DNA of 64,000 nt from an uncultured beta proteobacterium (GCA_903905735.1 CAIVHU010000216.1:1-64000); one strand, 5' to 3'. Positions 8,945-18,671 are shown, numbered from the stretch's first letter. Numbers and translations are program-made. Notes: generated by a model from the sequence alone, not told the origin.

Positions 8945-9991
8945 GTGAAAGTCATTATAGGGGGCAATCCCGCTCCATCGGCCCCCAGAGTGGAAACCCT
9001 TTGCATCGACGAGGACGCAGCAGGCCAGCGCGTGGATAACTTCCTCATCCGTCATCTTAAAGGGGTGCCCAAAACCCACATTTACCGCATGATCCGCAGC
9101 GGCGAGGTCCGGGTGAACAAGGGCCGTGTTGGTGCAGAGACGCGCCTGCAAGCGGGCGACTTGCTGCGCGTGCCGCCGGTACGCATCTCCGAGCGGGTGG
9201 CGGAAAAGGCGCAAGCAATGGAGGCGCAGGTGGCGCGTGGCGCACCGGCGCGCGACTTCCCGGTACTGCTCGAAGACGAATCGTTGATCGCCATCAACAA
9301 GCCCGCCGGGGTGGCGGTGCATGGCGGTTCGGGGGTGAGTTTTGGCGTGATCGAGCAGCTCCGCATGGCGCGACCTGCCGCCAAATTGCTGGAACTGGTG
9401 CACCGGCTGGACCGCGAAACCAGCGGCATTTTGCTGGTGGCCAAAAAACGCAGCGCCTTGAAAAACCTGCAGGACCAGTTCCGCGAGCGCCAAACCGGCA
9501 AGACCTACCTGGCGATGGTGCGCGGCCACTGGCCCGCCAAATTAAAGGTATTGGACAAGCCGCTGCACAAATATTTGCTGGACGGCAACGACGCGCAGGC
9601 CGGGGAGCGCCGCGTCAAGGTGGTGTCGCGCGACGATCCGGACGGCATGCCTTCGGTCACGCTGGTCAAGGTTCGCGCAGCCAGCAAAGACTGCTCCTTG
9701 CTGGAAGTCACCATCAAAACCGGGCGCACGCACCAAATCAGGGTGCATCTGGCCAGCGAGGGCTACCCGATTTTGGGTGATGACAAATATGGTGACTTTG
9801 AACTTAACAAGTTGCTGGCCCGCGCAGGTGCCCAAACCGGCCTCAAACGCATGTTTCTGCACGCCTGGCGTTTGCAACTCAATCACCCTGCCAGCGGCGA
9901 GCGCCTGGAATTGCTGGCAGACTTGCCGCCCGAACTCGCCCAGTTTGCAGCCTCTGTGCTGCCGCCATCCCCCAACTCTGCCACACCATGA
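8945..9991 (+). CDS. rluC: 23S rRNA pseudouridine synthase RluC/RluD family
   Basis: Isomerises specific uridines of 23S rRNA to pseudouridine. There is an N-terminal S4 RNA-binding domain (about 20-80, GQRVDNFL ... IRSGEVRVNKGRV). The catalytic domain carries the HRLDRETSG motif, whose aspartate (about 155) is the catalytic residue, and KTGRTHQIRVHL near the C-terminus. Position next to rne favours RluC over RluD. The start is uncertain: GTG 8945 gives the N-terminal length usual in relatives, but GTG 8990 is possible, and a GGGGGC/GCCCCC inverted repeat lies between the two. Confidence 0.92.
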   Translation: MKVIIGGNPAPSAPRVETLCIDEDAAGQRVDNFLIRHLKGVPKTHIYRMIRSGEVRVNKGRVGAETRLQAGDLLRVPPVRISERVAEKAQAMEAQVARGAPARDFPVLLEDESLIAINKPAGVAVHGGSGVSFGVIEQLRMARPAAKLLELVHRLDRETSGILLVAKKRSALKNLQDQFRERQTGKTYLAMVRGHWPAKLKVLDKPLHKYLLDGNDAQAGERRVKVVSRDDPDGMPSVTLVKVRAASKDCSLLEVTIKTGRTHQIRVHLASEGYPILGDDKYGDFELNKLLARAGAQTGLKRMFLHAWRLQLNHPASGERLELLADLPPELAQFAASVLPPSPNSATP

Positions 9992-10647
9992 CCCCACGCC
10001 GCTTTGACCTGATTGCCTTTGACTGGGATGGCACCCTGTTTGACTCCACCACCATCATTGCCCGCTGCATCCAGGCAGCTGTGCGCGATGTGGGCGGCAA
10101 GGAGCCGACCTTTGAGGCGGCTTCCTACGTCATCGGCATGGGGCTGATGCAGGCCTTGGCCCATGCCGCGCCCGATGTGCCCAAAGAGCTCTACCCGAAA
10201 CTGGGCGACCGCTATCGTCACCATTACTTTGCGATCCAGCACGAGATCAGCCTGTTTGAAGGCGCGTTGCCGTTGCTGGCGGCCCTCAAGGCACGTGGCC
10301 ATTTATTGGTCGTGGCCACGGGAAAAAGCCGCCGTGGGCTGGACGAGGCACTGCGGACCGTCGAGTTGGCCGGTGTGTTTGATGCCTCGCGCACGGCAGA
10401 CCAGACAGCCGGCAAGCCCGACCCGCTGATGCTGCGCGAGTTGATGGCCGAGTTTGACGTGCCGCCCGAGCGCACCCTGATGATTGGCGACACCACCCAC
10501 GACCTGCAAATGGCACTCAATGCTGGGTGCCCGAGTGTCGGCGTGAGCTACGGCGCGCATGACCATGCTGTGTTTGATGCCTTGCAACCGCTTTACGTGG
10601 CGCACAGCGTGACCCAGTTGCATGACTGGTTGCTGGCCAATGCCTGA
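9988..10647 (+). CDS. HAD-IA family phosphatase (Gph-like)
   Basis: A 219-residue haloacid dehalogenase-type hydrolase. Motif I is DWDGTLFDS (nucleophile Asp about 12), a helical cap follows, motif II/III includes the lysine in GKPDP, and motif IV is MIGDTTHDLQ. It resembles phosphoglycolate phosphatases and the pyrophosphatase PpaX, but the substrate cannot be read from the sequence. Its ATG overlaps the rluC stop by 4 bases (ATGA), indicating translational coupling in the rluC operon. Confidence 0.88.
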   Translation: MTPRRFDLIAFDWDGTLFDSTTIIARCIQAAVRDVGGKEPTFEAASYVIGMGLMQALAHAAPDVPKELYPKLGDRYRHHYFAIQHEISLFEGALPLLAALKARGHLLVVATGKSRRGLDEALRTVELAGVFDASRTADQTAGKPDPLMLRELMAEFDVPPERTLMIGDTTHDLQMALNAGCPSVGVSYGAHDHAVFDALQPLYVAHSVTQLHDWLLANA

Positions 10648-10684
10648 GCTGGTCGATGTCGGTGTCAGGACCGCTTGAAGCGTG

Positions 10685-11053
10685 ATGGCTGAAGCGGTTT
10701 ACCTGTGCCAGTCGGCCCAACTGCAAGACAGCGGTGCGGCGGTCCCTTTTGAAGTGCGGTACTTTTCACAAAGCTGCGCTGCCTTTGCCGTGCGCTACGC
10801 TGGCACGGTTTACGCTTATCTGAACCGTTGCTCGCACGTGCCAATGGAAATGGATTACCAGCCCAACCAGTTTTTTGACTTGACCGGCCATTGGCTGATC
10901 TGCGCCACCCATGGTGCCCTGTACGCACCGCAAACCGGGCAGTGTCGTCTGGGCCCGTGCCGGGGTGGTCTGGTCAAGATCGAGGTCAGCGAGGGCGATG
11001 ACATGGTGCACTGGCATACTTCCGAACATCTTCAACCCGAAAATTACCTATGA
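10685..11053 (+). CDS. Small Rieske [2Fe-2S] protein
   Basis: A 122-residue protein consisting of a single Rieske domain. The two cluster-binding boxes are C-x-H (in NRCSHVPM, about residue 48) and C-x-x-H (CATHGA, about 72-75). There is no membrane segment or oxygenase domain, so it is a soluble Rieske ferredoxin-like protein of unknown partner. ATG 10685 is preferred over the overlapping GTG 10682. Its stop overlaps the next gene by 4 bases, so it is in one operon with the peptidase. Confidence 0.88.
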   Translation: MAEAVYLCQSAQLQDSGAAVPFEVRYFSQSCAAFAVRYAGTVYAYLNRCSHVPMEMDYQPNQFFDLTGHWLICATHGALYAPQTGQCRLGPCRGGLVKIEVSEGDDMVHWHTSEHLQPENYL

Positions 11054-12105
11054 CAGAACCTCTAGACGCTGACAAAACGGGCGCAACGCCATCGTCAGAA
11101 AATATGGAAAATAGGGCTCAAGTCCATATGGATAAAGGGCAAGCAGCTACTGAAAGCATATCAAAAGATGCGCCTGGAGCGCCCGGCTGGGAGCGTGCGA
11201 CGCTGGAGAAGCTGGCCTTTGCATCACTGACCGAGCAGCGCTTGGCCCGGCGCTGGCGCACCTTTGTGCGGCTGGCCTGGCTGACTTTTTTTGTGGGGTT
11301 GGCCTGGGTGGTTTTTAATCAGACCGAAGGCAATCAAAACGTCACGACACCGCATACGGCCGTGGTGGAGATCAAGGGCGAAATTGCCTCGGGTGCCGAA
11401 GCCAGCGCCGAACTGATTCTGTCGTCGGTGCGCGCGGCCTTCGAAGACGATGGTGCCAAGGCCGTGGTGCTGCTGATCAATTCGCCTGGCGGCAGTCCGG
11501 TGCAGGCCGGCATCATCAATGATGAAATCCGTCGTCTCAAGGCGCTGCACCACAAGCCGGTGTACGCGGTGGTGGAAGAGTCCTGTGCCTCGGCGGCTTA
11601 TTACATTGCCGTGTCGGCGGACAAAATTTACGTTGATAAGGCCAGCATTGTTGGCAGCATTGGCGTGTTGATGGATGGTTTTGGCTTCACCGGTTTGATG
11701 GAAAAGCTGGGCATCGAGCGCCGTCTCATGACCGCCGGCGAAAACAAGGGCTTTCTCGACCCATTCAGCCCGCAAACCGAGCGCCAGCGGGCGTACGCCC
11801 AAACCATGCTCGACCAGATCCACCAGCAGTTCATCGATGCAGTCAAGAACGGTCGTGGCTCCCGTCTGAAAGAAGACTCTGATACTTTCAGCGGCCTGTT
11901 CTGGAGCGGCCAGCAAGCCATTGAGCTGGGTCTGGCGGACCAGTTGGGCAGCGTGGATTACGTGGCGCGTGAGGTGGTGCATGCCGAGGAAATCATCGAC
12001 TACACCCGTCGCGACAACGTGGCCGAGCGGCTGGTGAAACGTTTTGGGGCGGCCATGGGGTCCGCTGCGGTGCAGTCTCTCCAGTCATCGGCGGCGCTGC
12101 GTTAA
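11050..12105 (+). CDS. S49 family signal-peptide peptidase (SppA type)
   Basis: A 351-residue membrane-anchored serine peptidase. A cytoplasmic N-terminal region of about 70 residues precedes one membrane segment (about 73-90). The peptidase core has NSPGGSP, the nucleophilic serine in SCASAAYY (about 180) and the general-base lysine in GENKGFLDPF, as in short single-domain SppA/SohB-like enzymes. Residues about 17-40 are encoded by a copy of the interspersed repeat, so the N-terminal region appears partly repeat-derived and is unlikely to be conserved. SppA activity (clearing signal peptides) is inferred from the family. Confidence 0.9.
   Translation: MTEPLDADKTGATPSSENMENRAQVHMDKGQAATESISKDAPGAPGWERATLEKLAFASLTEQRLARRWRTFVRLAWLTFFVGLAWVVFNQTEGNQNVTTPHTAVVEIKGEIASGAEASAELILSSVRAAFEDDGAKAVVLLINSPGGSPVQAGIINDEIRRLKALHHKPVYAVVEESCASAAYYIAVSADKIYVDKASIVGSIGVLMDGFGFTGLMEKLGIERRLMTAGENKGFLDPFSPQTERQRAYAQTMLDQIHQQFIDAVKNGRGSRLKEDSDTFSGLFWSGQQAIELGLADQLGSVDYVAREVVHAEEIIDYTRRDNVAERLVKRFGAAMGSAAVQSLQSSAALR
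11098..11166 (+). repeat. Interspersed palindromic repeat copy 2 (inside S49 peptidase gene)
   Basis: AAAATAGGGCTCAAGTCC, then GGATAAAGGGCAAGCAGCTA, then TATCAAAA match the repeat order seen at 42019 and 47549. The copy is translated in frame as part of the peptidase N-terminus. Confidence 0.75.
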
Positions 12106-12157
12106 TCAACGGCCACGCCGGTTGGCCGCCCCATGTGCGGCTGTTGAACCGGCTGTT

Positions 12158-12934
12158 TCAGCGTCCGATGGCAAACACGGTGGGCGTGGCGTTGTCGAGT
12201 GGATTGGTTTTTTTCTTCCAGTTCTTGACGCTGTCGCTCACCAGCTGAGCACTTGGCAAAGTCAGCCCAGACCCAACGCCCAAGCGGGTGTTATGCTGCA
12301 AGTGTTGTAGCAAGGACTGCAGCATGGCGAGGTTGCGGTAGGGCGTTTCGATGAACAACTGGGTTTGCCCGCTGCGCAGCGCCAGTGCTTCCAGTTCACG
12401 AATGCGCCCACCGCGCTCTGCCGGGTCTTGCGGCAGGTAACCCACAAACGCAAAATTCTGTCCATTCAGTCCGCTGGCGGCCAATGCCAGCAGCAGCGAC
12501 ACCGGCCCGACCAGCGGCACCACCGCAATGCCCAGGTCATGCGCAGCTCGCACCACCGACGAGCCCGGGTCGGCCACGGCAGGCATACCCGCCTCGCTGA
12601 TCAAGCCCAGGTCATGTCCGGCCAACGCGGGTTGCAGCAGGGGCCGCGCGTCAAATTGGCCGTTGTGGTCACCCTTTTTATGCACTTCGCGCGGTAACTC
12701 CACCAACTGCATGTCCTGAATGCTGCAGCACAGCGGTGTCACGGCATGGATGCGCTTGAGGTAGGCGCGGGCGGATTTGGCGTTTTCACACACCCAGTGG
12801 CGCAAACCCGCCGCCGCTTGCAGCGTGCCCAGCGGCAGGGTGGCTTGCAGGTCGGGATTTTCGTCGCAGCCAAAGTCCAGCGGCGCGGGCACCAGGTACA
12901 GCTTGCCTTGGGAAGGATTGGCGGTATCGCTCAT
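12158..12934 (-). CDS. SAM-dependent methyltransferase, RsmI/tetrapyrrole-methylase family
   Basis: A 258-residue member of the RsmI-like methylase family. The SEAGMPAVADPGSSVVRAA stretch corresponds to the SDAGTP..SDPG motif of RsmI, and VPLVGPVSLLLALAASGL to the following GP..A motif. The N-terminal glycine-rich PAPLD/PLGT segment differs from true RsmI, so this is probably the betaproteobacterial paralogue; rRNA as substrate is only a guess. ATG 12934 is chosen over GTG 12940. The gene overlaps the end of the maf gene upstream or nearly so, forming a two-gene minus-strand operon. Confidence 0.85.
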   Translation of the reverse strand: MSDTANPSQGKLYLVPAPLDFGCDENPDLQATLPLGTLQAAAGLRHWVCENAKSARAYLKRIHAVTPLCCSIQDMQLVELPREVHKKGDHNGQFDARPLLQPALAGHDLGLISEAGMPAVADPGSSVVRAAHDLGIAVVPLVGPVSLLLALAASGLNGQNFAFVGYLPQDPAERGGRIRELEALALRSGQTQLFIETPYRNLAMLQSLLQHLQHNTRLGVGSGLTLPSAQLVSDSVKNWKKKTNPLDNATPTVFAIGR

Positions 12935-12936
12935 AG

Positions 12937-13530
12937 TCACAGCACCTTCACGCCAGCAGCTTCGATCAAGCGGCAGGTGCGAATCAGTGGTAGCCCGATC
13001 AGCGCAGTGGGGTCGTCGTTGTCGATACGTTCCAGCAGGGCAATGCCCAGGCCCTCACTTTTGGCACTGCCTGCACAGTCGTAAGGCTGTTCTGCCGCCA
13101 GATAGGATTCAATCTGCGCGTCGGTCAGGTGACGAAACACCACCTTGATTTGCGCCAGCTCCGTTTGCGCGAAATCGGACTCCAGGCAAACCACTGCCAC
13201 GGCGGTCTGGAAAATCACGGTTTTGCCGCGCATCGTCTGCAACTGGGCCACCGCGCGGGCGTGGTGGCCAGGCTTGCCCAGCGCGTGGCCGTTCAGGTCT
13301 GCCACCTGATCGGAGCCGATGACCACGGCACCCGGGTGCGCCTGCGCCACCGACCGGGCTTTGGCCAAGGCCAGGCGACAGGCGATGTCCGGTGGTGTTT
13401 CACCAGGCAACGGGGTCTCGTCCACGTAGGACGCAATGACGCTGAAAGGCAGGTGCAGGCGCTCGAGCAACTGACGGCGGTAGACCGAGGTGGAGGCAAG
13501 AATCAATGGGCGTGTGGGCGATGAAGTCAT
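12937..13530 (-). CDS. Maf family nucleoside triphosphate pyrophosphatase (YceF-like)
   Basis: A 197-residue Maf protein. It has the N-terminal ILASTSVYRRQLLERL motif, a DE(T) pair after VDET, the GSDQVADL box with a catalytic aspartate, and SAKSEGLG near the end. Maf proteins hydrolyse non-canonical or modified nucleotides; the YceF subgroup prefers m7GTP, and the SDQVA signature fits this group. It lies divergent from yceD, as commonly found in proteobacteria, with only 26 bases between the start codons. Confidence 0.92.
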   Translation of the reverse strand: MTSSPTRPLILASTSVYRRQLLERLHLPFSVIASYVDETPLPGETPPDIACRLALAKARSVAQAHPGAVVIGSDQVADLNGHALGKPGHHARAVAQLQTMRGKTVIFQTAVAVVCLESDFAQTELAQIKVVFRHLTDAQIESYLAAEQPYDCAGSAKSEGLGIALLERIDNDDPTALIGLPLIRTCRLIEAAGVKVL

Positions 13531-13556
13531 GCCGCGATTCTCTTACACTGCCTGCC

Positions 13557-14096
13557 ATGATCGAACACAAGCACCCCCCCCATTTGGATATCACGCACGC
13601 TGCGCCGACGCAACTGCAGATTGAAGGTCACGAAACGCTATCGAATTACGAGCGTTTGATGCAGGAAGTGCAAGGCCTAGCGGGCGAAAACCCATTGCAT
13701 TGGACGGCCTTGGTTGAACTGCGTCCGGACGCAGCGGGGCTTCCGTCCCCCTGGCTGCACCTCACGGTGGAAACCAGCGTGCCGCAGCTGTGTCAGCGTT
13801 GCCTGGGTCCGGTGGATGTGGCGGTGCAGGTGGACCGCGAGTTCCGCTTTGTGGAGAGTGAAGCCGTGGCCGAGCAGCAAGACGAAGAATGTGATGAGGA
13901 TTTGCTGGTCACCAGCCGTGAATTTGACCTGGCTGCACTGATTGAAGACGAAGTGTTGATGGCCTTGCCCCTGGTGCCGCGCCATGACACCTGTCCGGTC
14001 AAAGTCAAGATGGTGGCCGTGGACAAGGACTTCGATGCCCCTGTCGAAAAACCCAACCCGTTTGCCGTGCTGGGACAGCTTAAGGGCAAGGACTGA
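13557..14096 (+). CDS. yceD: YceD family (DUF177) protein
   Basis: A 179-residue acidic DUF177 protein. It has the conserved CQRCLGPVDV motif (about 83-92) and the DEDLLVTSREFDLAALIEDEVLMALPLVP block typical of the family. YceD is always next to rpmF and has been implicated in 23S rRNA accumulation. The long acidic insert (EAVAEQQDEECDED) is normal for the family. ATG 13557 is used, because further upstream frames overlap the divergent maf start. Confidence 0.92.
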   Translation: MIEHKHPPHLDITHAAPTQLQIEGHETLSNYERLMQEVQGLAGENPLHWTALVELRPDAAGLPSPWLHLTVETSVPQLCQRCLGPVDVAVQVDREFRFVESEAVAEQQDEECDEDLLVTSREFDLAALIEDEVLMALPLVPRHDTCPVKVKMVAVDKDFDAPVEKPNPFAVLGQLKGKD

Positions 14097-14104
14097 GCAG
14101 CCGC

Positions 14105-14134
14105 TTGCCAGATCGGTCTGGCATCGGCTATACT
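14105..14134 (+). promoter_or_regulatory. Sigma-70 promoter of rpmF-plsX-fab cluster
   Basis: TTGCCA (14105-14110), an 18-base spacer and TATACT (14129-14134) form a good housekeeping promoter. A perfect inverted repeat, GCCAGA-tcgg-TCTGGC (14107-14122), overlaps the -35 and spacer; it could be an operator or a weak yceD terminator. Confidence 0.65.
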
Positions 14135-14222
14135 CTACAGCTTTTGCGCATGAGAGCTGCGCGCATCTCAATAACCCAAAGCTGCCTGATTGCAGGTGGC
14201 TCACAGTCTTTAGGAGCGGAAC

Positions 14223-14405
14223 ATGGCCGTCCAACAAAACAAGAAGTCACCTTCCAAGCGCGGTATGCACCGTTCACACAACGCTTTGGTGGTGCCCGGC
14301 ATTGCCGTTGAATCCACCACTGGTGAAACTCACCTGCGTCACCATATCAGCCCCACCGGCTTTTATCGTGGCCGCAAGGTGCTCAAGACCAAGTCTGAAG
14401 CCTAA
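14223..14405 (+). CDS. rpmF: 50S ribosomal protein L32
   Basis: A 60-residue L32. It begins [22 protein letters not shown], the invariant N-terminus of the family, and ends with [10 protein letters not shown]. The zinc-binding cysteines found in some L32 proteins are absent, as in most proteobacteria. TAGGAG sits 8 bases before the ATG. It is the first gene after a strong promoter and is followed by a strong hairpin. Confidence 0.98.
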   Translation: MAVQQNKKSPSKRGMHRSHNALVVPGIAVESTTGETHLRHHISPTGFYRGRKVLKTKSEA

Positions 14406-14424
14406 ATAATTCGAACAGCATCCA

Positions 14425-14462
14425 GGCCCGGGGCTACCTTTGCGTGTAGCCCCGGGCCTTTG
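14425..14462 (+). terminator. Hairpin after rpmF (terminator/attenuator)
   Basis: Perfect 13-bp arms (14425-14437 and 14446-14458) with an 8-base loop, then TTTGCATTTG. The imperfect T-tract suggests partial termination, so that rpmF mRNA exceeds that of the downstream fab genes. Confidence 0.75.
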
Positions 14463-14533
14463 CATTTGTGAAATGACTTTCGCGGTTGTTGTCCTTGTTG
14501 CTTTCTATAGAAGCTTGCCGGTTGTAGCTATTC

Positions 14534-15583
14534 ATGATCACTATCGCTGTTGACTGCATGGGGGGCGACCATGGCCCTCGCATCACTTTGCCGGCCTGTA
14601 CCCGCTTTCTGGAGCAGCATCCTGAAGCCAGACTGATTGTTGTGGGTCTGCCAGAGAGCATGAAGAGCTACACCCACCCGCGTGCTACCGTGGTGCTGGC
14701 CAGCGAAGTGGTCACCATGGACGATCCGCTTGAAGTGGCTTTGCGCCGCAAAAAAGACTCCTCTATGCGGGTGGCGATCACACAAGTCAAAAACGGTGCC
14801 GCCCAGGCGGTGGTGTCAGCGGGCAATACCGGTGCCTTGATGGCCATCTCGCGTTACGTTCTGAAAACCCTGGAAGGCATTGATCGCCCGGCCATTGCCG
14901 GCCAGATTCCCAATGCCAAGGGCCTTGGCACCACCGTGCTCGACATGGGTGCCAACGTGGATTGCACAGCCGAACACCTGGTGCAGTTTGCGGTGATGGG
15001 CTCGGCTCTGGTGTCGGTGCTCAGCGGCAACGAAAACCCCACGGTGGGCTTGCTCAACATTGGCGAAGAAGCCATAAAGGGCAACGAAGTCATCAAAAAA
15101 ACCGGCGAACTGTTGCGTGCCGCTGCCAAAGCGGGCGACCTCAATTTTTACGGCAATGTTGAAGGCAACGACATTTTTAAAGGAACGGCCGACATTGTGG
15201 TGTGCGACGGCTTTGTTGGCAATGTGGCGCTGAAGGCCAGTGAAGGCTTGGCCGGAATGATTGTCGATTTCCTGAGGCGCGAGTTTTCACGCAACATATT
15301 CACCAAAATGTCGGCATTGGTGGCATATCCAGTCATATCTGCACTTAAAAAGCGGATGGATCATCGACGCTACAACGGTGGAGCCCTATTGGGCTTGCGC
15401 GGGTTGGTGTTCAAAAGCCACGGATCGGCCGATGAGTTGGCCTTTGGCTATGCGCTGGCGCGGGCGTATGATGCGGCCCGCAACGATTTGCTTGAGCGGG
15501 TGCGGGTTCGCATTGCCCACGCCGCGCCTCTGTTGGCCCCGGCGGAACCCCGTCAACCGCTCGACGCTGCTGTTTTGACCTGA
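14534..15583 (+). CDS. plsX: Phosphate acyltransferase PlsX
   Basis: A 349-residue enzyme that converts acyl-ACP to acyl-phosphate at the start of phospholipid synthesis, feeding PlsY. It opens with [14 protein letters not shown], the signature of the family, and contains [10 protein letters not shown] and the later [15 protein letters not shown] block. It lies between rpmF and fabH, the standard arrangement. The stop is 3 bases from the fabH ATG, so it is cotranslated with fabH. Confidence 0.97.
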   Translation: MITIAVDCMGGDHGPRITLPACTRFLEQHPEARLIVVGLPESMKSYTHPRATVVLASEVVTMDDPLEVALRRKKDSSMRVAITQVKNGAAQAVVSAGNTGALMAISRYVLKTLEGIDRPAIAGQIPNAKGLGTTVLDMGANVDCTAEHLVQFAVMGSALVSVLSGNENPTVGLLNIGEEAIKGNEVIKKTGELLRAAAKAGDLNFYGNVEGNDIFKGTADIVVCDGFVGNVALKASEGLAGMIVDFLRREFSRNIFTKMSALVAYPVISALKKRMDHRRYNGGALLGLRGLVFKSHGSADELAFGYALARAYDAARNDLLERVRVRIAHAAPLLAPAEPRQPLDAAVLT

Positions 15584-15586
15584 CTT

Positions 15587-16564
15587 ATGAACACTTACGC
15601 ACGAATTACCGGCACGGGCAGCTTTTTGCCGCCCAATCGCCTCACCAACGCCGACCTGGTCAACCAATTGGCGACCCAGGGCATCGAGTCCAGCGATGGC
15701 TGGATTGTGGAACGTACTGGCATCCGAGCCCGGCACTTTGCCGATGCTGACATGACCTGTAGCGACATGGCGTTGCTGGCCTGCCAGCGCGCGCTGGAGG
15801 CCGCCGGCCGCCAGGCGCAAGATATTGATCTGATCATTGTGGGTACCTCTACGCCGGACATGGTGTTTCCCTCTACCGCCACCATCTTGCAGCGCAAACT
15901 GGGTGCGCATGGCGGCGCGGCTTTTGATGTGCAGGCGGTTTGCAGTGGGTTTATCTACGCGCTGACGATTGCCAATGCCATGATCAAGGCGGGCTCGGCC
16001 ACCCGGGCGCTGGTGGTCGGTTCCGAGGTGTTTTCGCGCATTCTTGACTTCAAGGACCGCACCACTTGCGTGCTATTTGGTGATGGTGCTGGTGCCGTGG
16101 TGCTGGAAGCCTCAGATGAGCCCGGCATTCTGGCCACCGATATTCACGCCGATGGCAAATACACGGACATCCTGTGTGTGCCGGGGCATGTTTCGGGCGG
16201 GCAGATCCAGGGTGTGCCCTTGTTGCGCATGGACGGCCAGGCGGTGTTCAAACTGGCGGTGCATGTGCTGGACGACACTGCCCGTGCCGTGCTAGCCAAG
16301 GCTGGCAAGTCCGAAGCCGACATCGACTGGCTGGTGCCGCATCAGGCCAACATCCGCATCATGCAAAGTACCGCGCGCAAGCTCAAACTGTCGATGGACA
16401 AAGTGGTGGTCACTGTGGATCAGCATGGCAACACCTCGGCGGCATCGATTCCGCTGGCGCTGGACACTGCCGTGCGCCGGGGTCAGATCCAACCCGGGCA
16501 GACCCTCTTGATCGAGGGTGTCGGCGGTGGTTTTACCTGGGGCTCGGTGCTTCTTAAAATGTAG
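15587..16564 (+). CDS. fabH: 3-oxoacyl-ACP synthase III
   Basis: A 325-residue KAS III that condenses acetyl-CoA with malonyl-ACP to begin fatty-acid synthesis. The catalytic triad is visible: Cys in QAVCSGF (about 118), His in VPHQANIRI (about 252) and Asn in HGNTSAAS (about 281). The C-terminus [15 protein letters not shown] is typical. The stop codon TAG lies at the edge of an interspersed repeat copy. Confidence 0.97.
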   Translation: MNTYARITGTGSFLPPNRLTNADLVNQLATQGIESSDGWIVERTGIRARHFADADMTCSDMALLACQRALEAAGRQAQDIDLIIVGTSTPDMVFPSTATILQRKLGAHGGAAFDVQAVCSGFIYALTIANAMIKAGSATRALVVGSEVFSRILDFKDRTTCVLFGDGAGAVVLEASDEPGILATDIHADGKYTDILCVPGHVSGGQIQGVPLLRMDGQAVFKLAVHVLDDTARAVLAKAGKSEADIDWLVPHQANIRIMQSTARKLKLSMDKVVVTVDQHGNTSAASIPLALDTAVRRGQIQPGQTLLIEGVGGGFTWGSVLLKM

Positions 16565-16612
16565 CTTCTCGCCCTTGATATATAAGGGCTGGAGGTTGAT
16601 TTCTTATATATT
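16560..16612 (-). repeat. Interspersed palindromic repeat copy 3 (fabH-fabD gap)
   Basis: On the minus strand: CAACCTCCAGCCCTTATATA, then CAAGGGCGAGAAGCTAC, a close match to the family consensus. It fills most of the 72-base gap and includes the fabH stop codon. Confidence 0.75.
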
Positions 16613-16636
16613 TTCTGGACAGGTTTTGCAGCGTTT

Positions 16637-17593
16637 ATGAAACCATTTGCTTTTGTTTTCCCAGGTCAGGGGTCGCAGTCGGTCGGCATGCTGGACGGCT
16701 GGGGCGACCATCCACAGGTGTTGGCTACCGTGGCCGAGGCCTCGGATGCCTTGCACGAAGACATCGGACTGCTGATCAAACAAGGCCCCAAGGAAGCGCT
16801 GGCGCTCACCACCAACACCCAGCCGGTGATGCTGGTGGCCGGTGTGGCTGCCTACCGGGTCTGGATGGCTGAAGTCGGCGTGGCCCCCGCTGCAGTGGCT
16901 GGGCACTCGCTGGGCGAATATTCTGCGCTGGTGGCCTCAGGTGTCTTGACGCTCTCACAAGCGGCTCCTTTGGTGCGTTTTCGGGCCCAGGCGATGCAGG
17001 AAGCCGTGCCAGTCGGCGTGGGTGCCATGGCAGCGATTCTGGGGATGGATGCTTCTAAAGTCATAGCTATCTGCGCAGAGGTGACGGGGGCTTTCGCCGG
17101 AAATGCTTCTGAAGTGGTGGAGGCGGTGAATTTCAACGACCCGGGCCAGACGGTGATTGCCGGCTCCAAAGCGGCGGTTGATCAGGCCTGTGTCGCCGTC
17201 AAAGCGGCGGGTGCCAAGCGCGCCTTGCTGTTGCCTGTTTCAGCGCCATTCCACTCCAGTTTGATGAAGCCCGCTGCGCTCAAACTCAAGGACAAACTCG
17301 ACAGTACTGCATTGGCAGTGCCGCAAATCCCGGTGATCAACAACATCGATGTCGCTGTAGAGCAAGACCCGGCGCGCATTCGCGATGCGCTGGTGCGCCA
17401 GGCATTCGGCCCGGTGCGCTGGGTGGAATGTGTGCAAGCCTTGCAAGCACGTGGCTTGTCGACGCTGGTGGAATGCGGTCCCGGCAACGTATTGGCTGGC
17501 ATGACCAAGCGCATCGCCGCCGACATGCAAGGGCTGGCGTTGTTTGATCCGGCCAGTCTCTCGGAAGTCAAAACCACTCTTTTGGAAGCTTGA
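16637..17593 (+). CDS. fabD: Malonyl-CoA:ACP transacylase
   Basis: A 318-residue FabD that loads malonate on ACP. The oxyanion motif FPGQGSQ is at 10-16, the nucleophilic serine is in GHSLGEY (about 90), and the catalytic His is in PFHSSLM (about 205). The stretch around 17054-17104 (codons for MDASKVIAICAEVTGAFAGN) resembles a decayed copy of the repeat family and makes this loop a few residues longer than in E. coli FabD. It is followed at 5 bases by fabG. Confidence 0.97.
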   Translation: MKPFAFVFPGQGSQSVGMLDGWGDHPQVLATVAEASDALHEDIGLLIKQGPKEALALTTNTQPVMLVAGVAAYRVWMAEVGVAPAAVAGHSLGEYSALVASGVLTLSQAAPLVRFRAQAMQEAVPVGVGAMAAILGMDASKVIAICAEVTGAFAGNASEVVEAVNFNDPGQTVIAGSKAAVDQACVAVKAAGAKRALLLPVSAPFHSSLMKPAALKLKDKLDSTALAVPQIPVINNIDVAVEQDPARIRDALVRQAFGPVRWVECVQALQARGLSTLVECGPGNVLAGMTKRIAADMQGLALFDPASLSEVKTTLLEA

Positions 17594-17598
17594 AGGTC

Positions 17599-18348
17599 AT
17601 GAGCGAACAAACTTTGGCAGGCCAGGTGGCCTTGGTGACCGGCGCATCGCGCGGCATTGGTGCAGCCATTGCGCTGCAACTGGCGCAGCAAGGTCTCAAG
17701 GTGATTGGCACTGCCACCACCGATGACGGTGCGGCGAAGATCAGCCAGGCGCTGGCAGCATTTGTCGGTTGCAGCGGCAAAACCCTCAACGTCAATGACG
17801 CAACTGGCGTCGATGCGCTGATTGACGGCATCGTCAAGGAACACGGCGGCCTGCAGATTCTGGTCAATAACGCCGGTATCACCCGCGATAACCTGGCCAT
17901 GCGCATGAAGGACGACGAGTGGGACGCGGTGCTGGACACCAACCTCAAAGCCGTCTTCCGCATGAGCCGCGCGGTGATGCGCACCATGATGAAGCAGCGT
18001 TATGGCCGAATTGTCAGCATCACCTCGGTGGTGGGCGCGTCCGGCAACCCGGGGCAGGCCAATTACGCTGCAGCCAAGGCCGGTGTGGCGGGCATGACGC
18101 GCGCCCTGGCGCGTGAACTGGGTTCGCGCAACATCACGGTCAACTGCATCGCCCCTGGCTTCATCGAAACCGACATGACCGCCGGTTTGCCCCCCGAGCA
18201 GCACAAGGCTTTGCTGGGTCAGATTCCCCTGGGCCATCTGGGCAAGCCGTCAGACATCGCGCATGCGGTGGCTTATCTGGCTTCGCCACAAGCGTCTTAC
18301 GTGACCGGTCAGGAACTGCATGTCAATGGTGGCATGTTCATGGCCTGA
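17599..18348 (+). CDS. fabG: 3-oxoacyl-ACP reductase
   Basis: A 249-residue short-chain dehydrogenase that reduces 3-ketoacyl-ACP with NADPH. It has TGASRGIG (about 14-21), NNAGITRDNLAMRM, and the Ser-Tyr-Lys triad with Y-A-A-A-K at about 155-159. The C-terminus GQELHVNGGMFMA is typical. ATG 17599 is preferred to the TTG at 17590, which overlaps the fabD stop. Confidence 0.97.
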   Translation: MSEQTLAGQVALVTGASRGIGAAIALQLAQQGLKVIGTATTDDGAAKISQALAAFVGCSGKTLNVNDATGVDALIDGIVKEHGGLQILVNNAGITRDNLAMRMKDDEWDAVLDTNLKAVFRMSRAVMRTMMKQRYGRIVSITSVVGASGNPGQANYAAAKAGVAGMTRALARELGSRNITVNCIAPGFIETDMTAGLPPEQHKALLGQIPLGHLGKPSDIAHAVAYLASPQASYVTGQELHVNGGMFMA

Positions 18349-18381
18349 TCGGTGGTTAAATCGGAGCAATCCAGCCGACAT

Positions 18382-18671
<290 letters not shown>

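Noticed and set aside
8945-8990. GGGGGC/GCCCCC inverted repeat at the rluC start as a riboswitch or regulatory hairpin
   Set aside because: Only six base pairs with a 15-base loop; it could arise by chance and the start codon itself is unclear.
17182-18237. 351-residue minus-strand frame opposite fabD and fabG
   Set aside because: It spans two known genes on the opposite strand and shows no family features.
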